Shown one piece after another: positions 1-6,341 of a stretch of 33,366 nt of DNA. How positions within the stretch are numbered: position 1 is the stretch's first letter; the number at the start of each line of letters is the position of its first letter. The DNA comes from an uncultured bacterium (GTDB taxonomy: Bacteria > Pseudomonadota > Gammaproteobacteria > Burkholderiales > Burkholderiaceae_E). The position numbers and the translations under genes were made by a program. The notes beneath the pieces were generated by a model. That model worked only from the letters and a program-made list of their open reading frames with translations, searched no databases and was not told where the DNA came from. Location: the NCBI GenBank assembly GCA_903907905.1, contig CAIVPX010000045.1, positions 1 through 33,366 of the forward strand. Direction: 5' to 3'.

Positions 1-1
1 C

Positions 2-334
2 TGGGGCGATACGCAGCCGACCGCCGAACACGCGCGCTTTGCCAGCGGCTGGAACGATACCCTGCCCGTGACCGCGCATGCCGCCCACCCCAGCCCCTAC
101 GGCGTGATCGGACTGGCGGGCAATGCCTGGCACTGGGTGTCCAGCGCCTACCGTCCTTACCCCTACCGCGAAGACGACGGAAGGGAAGACCTCACGCCCG
201 GCCCGGTCAGGGCAACACGCGGAGGCGGCCACGATTCAAGAGCGGAGAACCTTCGCACGACCGAGCGCGGCAGGACACTGTCCCGGGCCCCAGCCGCGGG
301 TCATCACAACATCGGGTTCCGGTGTGCGCGCTAG
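2..334 (+). CDS. Formylglycine-generating-enzyme (SUMF1) family protein, C-terminal part
   Basis: The reading frame is open from the left edge to the stop at 332-334, so only the C-terminal ~110 residues are present. The segment has the family's C-terminal signature: a GLAGNAWHWVSS stretch (the usual G-N-V-W-E-W core), then an arginine-glycine-rich RGGGHDSRAENLRT stretch, and a final HHNIGFRCAR ending. The FGE-sulfatase fold is found in sulfatase-activating enzymes but also in many proteins with other roles (ergothioneine synthesis, kinase-linked domains), so the function cannot be fixed from this fragment. In the core the usual Glu is His, as happens in divergent members. It converges on the ccdAB genes that follow on the minus strand. 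Confidence 0.75.
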   Translation, partial: WGDTQPTAEHARFASGWNDTLPVTAHAAHPSPYGVIGLAGNAWHWVSSAYRPYPYREDDGREDLTPGPVRATRGGGHDSRAENLRTTERGRTLSRAPAAGHHNIGFRCAR

Positions 335-401
335 CGAACGCAGGCCGCACGGTTTGCTTTGACCTGCCTGGCTCCGGTGGCCTCAGGCCTGAGGGGTGTC
401 G

Positions 402-719
402 TCAGTAGCCCTGAAACAAGAAATCGAGCGCCGCGATAATTTTTGCCTGATCCCCTGAAAGTGAGGTCACTGGCGATTTCAGCACCCGTTGCGGCAGAGC
501 GCCCATCTTGGGCGTTTCAAGCAGGCACTCCTGGCCTTCGATGGTGAAGATCGGTGTCAGGCGGGCCGACAGTTTTACCTGCGGAAAATGCTTGAGACTG
601 CGCAAGGGAATCACCATCCGGCTGTCAAGGCCGTCGAGCAAATCGCTCTGAACGTCCAACAGGTATGGCGTGGTGGCAGCGTGACCACCGGGGTTCGCAT
701 AGACGTCAAAACGCGCCAT
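402..719 (-). CDS. ccdB: CcdB-family toxin
   Basis: A 105-residue protein, the usual length for CcdB toxins, which in the F plasmid poison DNA gyrase. It begins MARFDVYANP and carries the conserved LLDVQSDLLD and RMVIPL segments. The start at 719 is chosen because its ATG overlaps the antitoxin stop as ATGA, the usual toxin-antitoxin coupling; a longer frame running upstream is a shadow of the antitoxin gene. The F-plasmid toxin ends in Trp-Gly-Ile, important for killing, whereas this one ends Phe-Gln-Gly-Tyr. Gyrase poisoning is therefore inferred from the family and may be altered here. It lies downstream of ccdA in one operon. Confidence 0.9.
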   Translation of the reverse strand: MARFDVYANPGGHAATTPYLLDVQSDLLDGLDSRMVIPLRSLKHFPQVKLSARLTPIFTIEGQECLLETPKMGALPQRVLKSPVTSLSGDQAKIIAALDFLFQGY

Positions 720-1000
720 CAGAAGCTTCTCCACTCGTCCAGCGGCAAACCCTCGGCCTCGACGGTGGCGTTGTAGGCGGCGATGAAATCGGCGTGCTCC
801 TCGCGCCATCTGCGCTCCTGCTCGCGCCGTACAAGCTCGCGAAGATAGTTGTCGCAGACTTGCGAGATATTGATCTGAAGGTCCTTCGCAGCCTCCAACA
901 CGTCGCTGCTCAGACTCAAATTGGTGGCACGTTTGCCCGGCGATCCGGTACGCAGGCGGGAAGCGGTCGGTGAGGCGGTCATCATCTTACTCATGCGCAT
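719..1000 (-). CDS. ccdA: CcdA-family antitoxin
   Basis: A protein of about 93 residues with a typical CcdA layout: an N-terminal ribbon-helix-helix DNA-binding segment (KRATNLSLSSDVLEAAKDL, roughly residues 25-43) and a charged, probably flexible C-terminal half ending GLPLDEWRSF that should bind the toxin. CcdA proteins neutralise CcdB and repress their own operon. Several in-frame starts exist (GTG 1024; ATG 1000, 994, 985 and 982) and none has a convincing ribosome-binding site. The ATG at 1000 is used because the frame upstream of it is a palindromic, operator-like sequence. The stop overlaps the ccdB start by 4 bases. A degenerate second copy of its 5' half lies immediately upstream. 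Confidence 0.85.
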   Translation of the reverse strand: MRMSKMMTASPTASRLRTGSPGKRATNLSLSSDVLEAAKDLQINISQVCDNYLRELVRREQERRWREEHADFIAAYNATVEAEGLPLDEWRSF

Positions 1001-1016
1001 TTTTATATGCGCATAT
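993..1016. promoter_or_regulatory. Paired palindromes at the ccdA 5' end, candidate autoregulatory operator
   Basis: A perfect 12-base palindrome, atatgcgcatat (1005-1016), is followed 14 bp away, centre to centre, by its 8-base core atgcgcat (993-1000), which overlaps the likely ccdA start codons. Ribbon-helix-helix antitoxins such as CcdA bind short palindromes near their own promoter, so this is the natural operator candidate. The AT-rich stretch also contains TATAAA on the minus strand, but no matching -35 element was seen. Confidence 0.45.
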
Positions 1017-1160
1017 CGTAACACGCAGGACTTCGCCGACCCCCTGCCAGATCGCTGCGAAGGCCCTCGGCGGCCTGCGGCATGTCGCCGCTCAGACTCA
1101 GATGGCTGGCACGTTTGCCCGGCGATGTGGTGCGCACGAGGGGAGCAGGTCGGCCCGTAA
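1003..1160 (-). pseudogene. Decayed duplicate of the ccdA 5' half
   Basis: Translated on the minus strand, this stretch reads PGKRASHLSLSGDMPQAAEG, which aligns residue for residue with PGKRATNLSLSSDVLEAAKD of the intact ccdA. At DNA level the match is ungapped at an offset of 182 bp and includes a 19-base identical block (926-944 against 1108-1126). Similarity runs from about 1053 to 1152. The copy has no ATG start, is interrupted by an in-frame stop upstream, loses similarity after the DNA-binding half, and runs into a TAA at 1003-1005. It looks like the remnant of an older tandem antitoxin or toxin-antitoxin unit. Confidence 0.7.
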
Positions 1161-1179
1161 GCTGGCGATTGGTGGACTG

Positions 1180-1214
1180 GATAGGTTGCGATTTCCGATA
1201 AATCGCAACCTATC
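1180..1214. repeat. 15-bp perfect inverted repeat with 5-base loop
   Basis: Positions 1180-1194 are the exact reverse complement of 1200-1214, separated by ccgat, giving a very stable stem of 15 base pairs. There is no T-run on either strand, so a rho-independent terminator is unlikely. The loop-side sequence tccgata (1194-1200) can also pair with tatcgga (1211-1217), giving an alternative, mutually exclusive hairpin. It lies between the ccdA remnant and the Bug receptor gene. Possible roles are a protein-binding site, a recombination site or an end of a lost element. Confidence 0.75.
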
Positions 1215-1417
1215 GGATTGACCTGTCGTCACCGGCGACAGGAACCGGAAACGGGTCGCAAGAATCCGAAAATTCAACCATGCGCAGTTGGCACCCAGGC
1301 AAGCCCCACAACAACTGGCCCGCTCTGCCAAGCAACCAGGCAGTTGCTCAATAGGCGCTCGCGCATCCTTGAGTGGTGTGGGCAAGCGCCAGCGGACGAC
1401 ACTGAACCGCCCCCACC
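1215..1417. other. Gene-free stretch with a small hairpin
   Basis: No supported gene lies between the inverted repeat and the stop of the Bug receptor gene. A second, weaker hairpin is formed by cctgtcg (1222-1228) and cgacagg (1236-1242) around a 7-base loop. No T-tract follows on either strand, so no intrinsic terminator is assigned to the long minus-strand array that ends here. Confidence 0.5.
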
Positions 1418-2422
1418 TCAACCGCCCTTCACCCCGGCCTTGCGCGCCACGTCACCCCAGCGCTGAAGCTCTTCACGCAGATAACGCTCGAAGGCCTCGG
1501 GCGAACCGGCCACCACTTCCACGCCAATCCGGCTCATCTTGTCGCGCACCTCGGGCAGGTTCATCACCTGTGCAATGCCCTGCTGAATGCGGTCGATGAC
1601 CGGTCGTGGGGTTTTGGCGGGCGCGATCACGCCGCCCCATAGCGCCGCGGAAAAGCCCGCCGTACCGGCCATGCCCGACTCGGCGATGGTGGGCACCTTG
1701 GGCAACAGGGTCGAGCGTTGCAGCCCCGTGTAGGCGATGGGGCGCAGCTTGCCCGACTCGATCTGCTGCAGCGCCTGCGCGGGGCTGCCGATATTGAAAT
1801 CGACCACGCCCGCAATGGCGTCAGTCATGGCGGGCACGCCGCCCTGGTAGGGCACCGGGATCATCTTCACGCCCATGATGCTGTTGAGCAGTTCCATCGA
1901 CAGGTGATGCACCGAGCCCTCGCCTGGCGTTGAATAACTGATGGCACCCGGCCGCGCCTTGGCCTGCTCGATGAGTTCGGCCAGCGTGTTGGCCTGCAGG
2001 CGCGAGCCCGCCATGAGCACCAGGGGCGAACTGCCCACCAGCGACACCGCGGCAAAATCGTTGATGGAATCGAAGGGCAGCGAACGCATGGCCGGCAGAA
2101 TGACGTGGTTGGTGAGGATGACCAGCAGCGTGTGACCGTCGGGCGCCGCCTTGGCCACGAGGTCTGCGGCAATCGTGCCGGTGGCACCGGGTCGGTTCTC
2201 GACCACCACCGGCTGGTTCCAGATCGACGGCAGTTTCTCGCTGAGGGTTCGACCGATGGTGTCGGCCATGGCCCCAGGCGGAAAGCCCACGATCAGCTTG
2301 ACGGGTCGGCTGGGGAAGTCCTGCGCCTGAAGGGAACCTGGACCGATCCCCGCCATCGCCAGCGCCAGCAGCGCGCCGCACAAGCCCCGCTTCACCCGAC
2401 CCCGCATTGTCTCGCTCTTCAT
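1418..2422 (-). CDS. Bug-family (TctC-like) periplasmic substrate-binding protein
   Basis: A 334-residue extracytoplasmic receptor. Residues 1-34 form a signal peptide: basic KR region, hydrophobic ALLALAMAGIG, and a cleavage site near SLQA. The mature part starts with the family signature FPSRPVKLIVGFPPGAMADT, then contains GATGTIAADLVAKAAPDGHT and PVPYQGGVPAMTDAIAG. The family binds small carboxylates, amino acids or nicotinate-like compounds, most often as an orphan receptor without its TctAB membrane partners; none is encoded nearby. The start at 2422 overlaps the stop of the mandelate-racemase-like gene as ATGA, so it is the last gene of that operon and probably serves the same substrate. 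The ligand cannot be deduced. Confidence 0.93.
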   Translation of the reverse strand: MKSETMRGRVKRGLCGALLALAMAGIGPGSLQAQDFPSRPVKLIVGFPPGAMADTIGRTLSEKLPSIWNQPVVVENRPGATGTIAADLVAKAAPDGHTLLVILTNHVILPAMRSLPFDSINDFAAVSLVGSSPLVLMAGSRLQANTLAELIEQAKARPGAISYSTPGEGSVHHLSMELLNSIMGVKMIPVPYQGGVPAMTDAIAGVVDFNIGSPAQALQQIESGKLRPIAYTGLQRSTLLPKVPTIAESGMAGTAGFSAALWGGVIAPAKTPRPVIDRIQQGIAQVMNLPEVRDKMSRIGVEVVAGSPEAFERYLREELQRWGDVARKAGVKGG

Positions 2423-3582
2423 GCCACCGTCTCCTCGTGTTGGATGAACCAATCTTTCGCCGCCTGCAGATCGGGCTCGACACCCAGCCCGGGCTGCTCG
2501 GTGAGCAGCCAGCCCCCCTCGACCACTTCGGGAAAGGGCTGACAGAGCGCCTCGCGCAGCGGGTTCTCGTTGACATCGAGTTCCAGCATGCCTGGCCCGC
2601 CCACCGCGGCGAGCAAATGCGCCGAGGCCATCAGGCCAATGCCCGCGCCCAGCCAGTGCGGGCAGAACACCCTGCCCCGCTCGAGGGCGCGCTGCGCCAC
2701 CGCGAACCCCGCACTGAGCCCGCCCCACTTGCCCACGTCGGGCTGCACCACCCCCAGCCACGCGCCGTGCCGCTCGAAGTCGTCGGCACGCAGATTCTCG
2801 CCGCCGGCGAGCGGTGCACGCATGGCCTGCGCACACTGCCGCCACTCGGCATCGGGCCGATCGGCCGCCAGCGGCTCCTCCACCCAGGCCAGATCGAAAG
2901 GCGTAAGGCGGGGCGCCATGTCGAGCGCCTGCTCGAGCGTCCAGCCCTGGTTGACATCGACCATGAGCGATTCGCCCGGCTGCATGTCGGCTCGGATTCG
3001 CCCCAGAAGATCGATATCGGATTGCGCGCCGAAACCGATCTTCTGCTTGAAGGCGCGAAAACCCTGGGCGCGCGACACCTGAACCACTTCGGCGCCATCG
3101 GCAGGATTGAGGCCGCTCGCGTACACGGGGATACGGCGCGCACGCGTCCCCGACAGCAGATCGCAGATCGGAGTACCCGCGCGGCGCGCAGCCAGATCCC
3201 ACAGCGCACAGTCCAGGCCGCCCAGCGCCGAGGACAAGGGCCCGGGCTCACCGGTCTGGATCGACATGACATGCGTCTTGCGACTGAGCGCCTGCCAGAC
3301 CTCGGCCGGTTGCGCCGGCGACAGCCCCTGCAGCAGCGGCGCAAAGGTCTGGTGAACTACGCGAGCCCGGTGCTCGGCGCCGTAGGCGGGCAGCGTGCTG
3401 TAGACCTCGCCCCAGCCATGACAGCCTTCCTCGTCCTCGATGCGCACCAGCAAGGCCACGCGCTGCCCGATACTGGCCATGGTCGAGACCACGGGCTTGC
3501 TCACACGGGCACGAAAAAGAAAAGTTTCGATGCGCCGGATGGGGCTGATGCGGTCAGGCTGCGCAATGAGCGGGAAACGCAT
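2419..3582 (-). CDS. Mandelate racemase/muconate lactonizing enzyme family protein (enolase superfamily)
   Basis: A 387-residue cytoplasmic protein with an N-terminal capping domain (about 1-130) and a C-terminal barrel. Expected catalytic residues are in place: Lys179-x-Lys181 on strand 2, metal ligands Asp209 (DVNQ), Glu235/236 (VEEP) and Glu262 (GGEN), then Asp282 (QPDVGKWGG) and His309 (CPHWLGAG). The KxK plus Asp-His dyad marks the mandelate racemase group, which includes racemases and acid-sugar dehydratases; the exact substrate is open. Chemistry begins with abstraction of the alpha proton of a carboxylate, using a magnesium ion. It lies 3 bp after the deaminase gene and overlaps the downstream Bug gene by 4 bp. 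Confidence 0.88.
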   Translation of the reverse strand: MRFPLIAQPDRISPIRRIETFLFRARVSKPVVSTMASIGQRVALLVRIEDEEGCHGWGEVYSTLPAYGAEHRARVVHQTFAPLLQGLSPAQPAEVWQALSRKTHVMSIQTGEPGPLSSALGGLDCALWDLAARRAGTPICDLLSGTRARRIPVYASGLNPADGAEVVQVSRAQGFRAFKQKIGFGAQSDIDLLGRIRADMQPGESLMVDVNQGWTLEQALDMAPRLTPFDLAWVEEPLAADRPDAEWRQCAQAMRAPLAGGENLRADDFERHGAWLGVVQPDVGKWGGLSAGFAVAQRALERGRVFCPHWLGAGIGLMASAHLLAAVGGPGMLELDVNENPLREALCQPFPEVVEGGWLLTEQPGLGVEPDLQAAKDWFIQHEETVA

Positions 3583-3585
3583 GAG

Positions 3586-4104
3586 TCAGCCCGGATCGGT
3601 GGCGGGGCTTGCAGCCACCGCATCCCGCCCCCATCGACGGCGCAGGGCCAGGTACTCGGCCTCCATCACGCCTTGAGACAATTGCGGCTGCCAGCCCGTC
3701 ATCTGGAAAAACGATTCGAGGCAATAACTGCCCAGATCGGTGCGGCCAAGACGAGCGTGCCGCAGCGCCAGCACGATGCGCGAAACGCCCGCCAGCTTGA
3801 GCGCGCCCGCGCACATCGGGCAGGGCTCCATGGTGCAGTAAAGGGTTGCGCCCTCGGTGGCTGCAGGGCCGGCCGCTGCCAGGGCGCGTCGAATGGCATC
3901 CGTCTCGGCGTGCACGGTGAAATCACCCTGGGTGACCTGCCGGTTCTGCCCGGTCGCAAGCACCCTGCCCTCGCGCACCAGCACCGCACCGGTGGGCCAG
4001 TCGCCGCGCTCAAAGGCCTCGACCGACTGATTGAAAGCCAATTGCATCCATTGCAGATCTTCGGCCATGGCAGTGGCCGCAGAGGCCTCAGTTTCGGTGC
4101 GCAT
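3586..4104 (-). CDS. Nucleoside/cytosine-type deaminase (CDA fold)
   Basis: A 172-residue zinc hydrolase. The catalytic motifs are His65-Ala-Glu67 (VHAETDA) and Pro94-Cys95-x-x-Cys98 (EPCPMCAG), giving the zinc ligands and general acid of the cytidine-deaminase fold. Overall it resembles the group containing TadA, guanine deaminase and yeast cytosine deaminase rather than tetrameric cytidine deaminase. The start at 4104 is supported by an AAAGGGGG ribosome-binding site 5-6 bases upstream. It overlaps the 3' end of the MESH1-like gene by 17 bp. In this catabolic setting it may act on a free base or small amine of the pathway, not tRNA. The substrate is unknown. Confidence 0.8.
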   Translation of the reverse strand: MRTETEASAATAMAEDLQWMQLAFNQSVEAFERGDWPTGAVLVREGRVLATGQNRQVTQGDFTVHAETDAIRRALAAAGPAATEGATLYCTMEPCPMCAGALKLAGVSRIVLALRHARLGRTDLGSYCLESFFQMTGWQPQLSQGVMEAEYLALRRRWGRDAVAASPATDPG

Positions 4105-4651
4105 CGTGCCCCCTTTCAAGTTCGCCCTGCCGGGCATAGGCCTCGTCAAAGCGCGCCCGCAAGCGCTCGTTGACATGCGGCATCCGTTCGACCACCTGCC
4201 GTGCCCAGTCGAAATAGTCTTTCCGGCGCTGCAGCGTCCATTGGTGCGGTGGATTGCTCGCCATATCGCGCAGGTTGCAGATCTTGTCGGCGAGCTTGAC
4301 CAGCACCGCGCGCGACGACAACCCCGGCGCATGCTCGACCTGCAGTCGCTTGCGTTGCGCGGCGGCGAGGGTCTTGTCGTCGGAGACCTCCATGACCACA
4401 TCGGCCACTTCGACGCCGAAGGCCTCGACCAGTTCTTCGTAGCGCGTCTGTGTATCTTCGATCGTGTCATGCAGCAGGGCCGCAGCGATCGTGACCGCGT
4501 CCTCGACACCGCCCTCCTCGGCCAGCACCTGCGCGAGCGCGAGCGGGTGGTTGATGTAGGGGGTGGCCGCCAGATCCTTGCGGCGATCGTCGCGGTGCTT
4601 GTGCGCGGCAAAGGCCGCCGCCCTCAGAATCAGGTTCAGTGAGGCGCTCAT
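4088..4651 (-). CDS. MESH1-like small alarmone hydrolase (HD domain)
   Basis: A 187-residue single-domain HD protein closely resembling animal MESH1 (HDDC3), which hydrolyses the pyrophosphate of (p)ppGpp and also acts as an NADPH phosphatase. Even the numbering coincides with my recollection of human MESH1: His35 (YINHP), His61-Asp62 (LLHD), Glu65-Asp66 (IEDT), Asp122 (LADK), with Arg24 and Tyr146. The segment DDKTLAAAQRKRLQVEHAP is also typical. No synthetase, TGS or ACT domain is present, unlike full-length SpoT. It lies between the OB-fold gene (16 bp gap) and the deaminase gene (17 bp overlap), so it belongs to the catabolic operon. Alarmone hydrolysis is inferred from the family. Confidence 0.85.
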   Translation of the reverse strand: MSASLNLILRAAAFAAHKHRDDRRKDLAATPYINHPLALAQVLAEEGGVEDAVTIAAALLHDTIEDTQTRYEELVEAFGVEVADVVMEVSDDKTLAAAQRKRLQVEHAPGLSSRAVLVKLADKICNLRDMASNPPHQWTLQRRKDYFDWARQVVERMPHVNERLRARFDEAYARQGELERGHDAHRN

Positions 4652-4667
4652 GGTGTCAGCCTCCGGT

Positions 4668-5159
4668 TCATGAGGCCCGAATGACGCTCGTGCTGTCAGC
4701 CTGGCGCGCCGCGCTCGGGCCGCTCTGCGCCGCCGGTGCACCCACGCGCCGAAATCTCGGCAGCCAGCGGTTTTCCGCCTGCTGATCCCACACCAATTCG
4801 AGCCCATCGCCGATGGCCAGTTCGCCCCGCATGGTGCCGATCACATTGCTCAGCAACCTCACGCCGGGCAGGTCGGGAAACTCGACCAGTACGACGTTGT
4901 AGGGCAGCACCGCCTTGACCGAATCATGTGCGGCGGTGTGGGCCCAGACGAACGAGAACACACGCGCGCGGCTCGGTGCATCGACCCAGTTGCGATGCAC
5001 AGACTGGCACTTCGGGCACACGGGCAGCGGCGGATGAACCAGGGTGAGGCAATCGGCACATTGCTGAAAACTCAGGCGCTTCGCATTGCAGCGCTCCCAG
5101 AAGGGCGCGCTGGTCTCGTCGATCGCGGGCGCGGGCAAGGACTCGGGCAGGTAGGGCAT
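4668..5159 (-). CDS. Zn-ribbon and OB-fold (DUF35-type) protein, thiolase partner
   Basis: A 163-residue protein with an N-terminal helix region, a rubredoxin-like zinc ribbon made by Cys34/Cys37 and Cys48/Cys51 (CADC ... CPKC), and an OB-fold domain (about 65-130, RARVFSFVWAH to GDGLELVWD). Proteins of this type act with the thiolase-like subunit encoded next to them; ChsH2 in steroid side-chain degradation is the studied case, where the DUF35 part is needed for the Ltp2 aldolase. Here the thiolase-like gene stops one base before this start (TGACATG), supporting a two-subunit complex. The Ala/Ser-rich C-terminal tail is not conserved. Confidence 0.88.
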   Translation of the reverse strand: MPYLPESLPAPAIDETSAPFWERCNAKRLSFQQCADCLTLVHPPLPVCPKCQSVHRNWVDAPSRARVFSFVWAHTAAHDSVKAVLPYNVVLVEFPDLPGVRLLSNVIGTMRGELAIGDGLELVWDQQAENRWLPRFRRVGAPAAQSGPSAARQADSTSVIRAS

Positions 5160-5160
5160 G

Positions 5161-6321
5161 TCACACCCCCAGAATGGCAGCGCTGGTGGGATTGATTTCA
5201 TTGGCGCCCGTCACCAGACACAAGCGTGCGCCCTCAACCTGGGCGGTGGAGTCGCCCCGCAACTGCCGCACACCCTCGACGATGTGGTTCATGCCATGCA
5301 CATAGGCCTCACCCAGACTGCCCCCGTGGGTGTTGATGGGCATGCGGCCATTGGGCCACTCACCGTGCCCCGCGCCGATCCAGGCCGGCGCCTGGCCACG
5401 TTCGCAAAAGCCGAAATCTTCCAGCGTGAGAAAACACATGGCCGTGAAATGATCATAGAACTGGGCGACATCGATGTCCTCGGGCCCCACCCCGGCACGC
5501 TCGAACACGCGTCGCGCGGTGTTGATCTGACCACCCGTGGTGTAGCGCTCGTCGCTCATGTTGTGCGAGCCCATGGCGCCCGTGCCCCAACCGGGGTCAC
5601 TCCCCTGGGCCGCCGCAAGAATGCGCACCGGCCGTTGGCGCAGGTCACGCGCGCGCTCGGCACTCACCACGATGACCGCGCAGGCCCCGTCCGACTCGAG
5701 GCAGCAGTCGTAGAGCCGGAAGGGATCGACGATCATGCGCGACGCCAGGTACTTGTCGAGGGTGAGCGGCCGGCCATGCGTGATGGCACGCGGATTGCGC
5801 TGCGCGTTGCGGTTGGCGCTGAGCGCCACTGCCGCCAGTTGCTCGTCGGTAAAGCCGTAGTCGTGCCGATAGCGCTGCGCAACCATCGCCAGGCCCTGGG
5901 CGGCCGAAAACAAACCAAACTGACCGACGAAATCGCTGTGCGTGCGCTGCGGATAAAACTTGCCATAGCGGCGGCTTTGCCCCTGACAGAGGCTGCGAAA
6001 CACCGCGACGCATTGCGCGCGCCCCGACTCGACCGCACTGGCGGCCAGTGCCAGCGCGCCGCACGGCCCGCCCCCGCGCCCGCCCCAAACCGAGGCTGAA
6101 AAGCGCAGGTCTTCGATGCCCAGCGCCACCTGCAGGAGCGACGCGTCGATGCTGGTGTCGGCAAAGCTCGCCACACCGTCAAGCTCCGAGAGCTCAAGAC
6201 CCGCATCCGCAGCTGCCGCAGCGATGGCCTGACACGCCAACTGGAACTCGTTGCGGTCGGCGATGCCACCCCAGCGGCGATACTCGGTTTCGCCGATGCC
6301 GGCGATACAGGCCTGATTCAT
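5161..6321 (-). CDS. Thiolase-like (SCP-x/Ltp2-type) protein
   Basis: A 386-residue thiolase-fold protein of the lipid-transfer group. At the position of the usual nucleophilic Cys (the NNNCATGS-like stretch) the sequence is glycine-rich (GGRGGGPCG, residues 80-88) and the only Cys, Cys87, sits about four residues later by alignment. The C-terminal CxGGG motif is reduced to Cys368-Leu-Val-Thr-Gly. His332 (NTHGG) and His342/His346 (VHGMNH) remain, and Tyr289-Asp290 (QFYDHF) followed by LEDFGFCERG resembles Ltp2 aldolases. It is therefore better seen as a retro-aldolase or atypical thiolase acting on a CoA ester than as a normal beta-ketothiolase. A GGAG ribosome-binding site precedes 6321. The DUF35 partner follows one base downstream. 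Confidence 0.85.
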   Translation of the reverse strand: MNQACIAGIGETEYRRWGGIADRNEFQLACQAIAAAAADAGLELSELDGVASFADTSIDASLLQVALGIEDLRFSASVWGGRGGGPCGALALAASAVESGRAQCVAVFRSLCQGQSRRYGKFYPQRTHSDFVGQFGLFSAAQGLAMVAQRYRHDYGFTDEQLAAVALSANRNAQRNPRAITHGRPLTLDKYLASRMIVDPFRLYDCCLESDGACAVIVVSAERARDLRQRPVRILAAAQGSDPGWGTGAMGSHNMSDERYTTGGQINTARRVFERAGVGPEDIDVAQFYDHFTAMCFLTLEDFGFCERGQAPAWIGAGHGEWPNGRMPINTHGGSLGEAYVHGMNHIVEGVRQLRGDSTAQVEGARLCLVTGANEINPTSAAILGV

Positions 6322-6341
6322 ACGCGCTCCGGGCCGGACAT

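Noticed and set aside
381-394. Perfect 14-base palindrome cctcaggcctgagg between the FGE-like gene and ccdB, considered as a bidirectional terminator
   Set aside because: It has no loop and no T-run on either strand, so it would not form a normal terminator hairpin.
1180-1214. Inverted repeat considered as an integron attC site
   Set aside because: The arms have GTT on the left and AAC on the right, the reverse of the attC core arrangement, and no integrase or cassette is present.
2407-4173. Long open frame on the plus strand opposite the mandelate-racemase-like and deaminase genes
   Set aside because: It is antisense to genes with clear catalytic motifs; its translation is Arg/His/Gln-rich without any domain and is an effect of high GC content.
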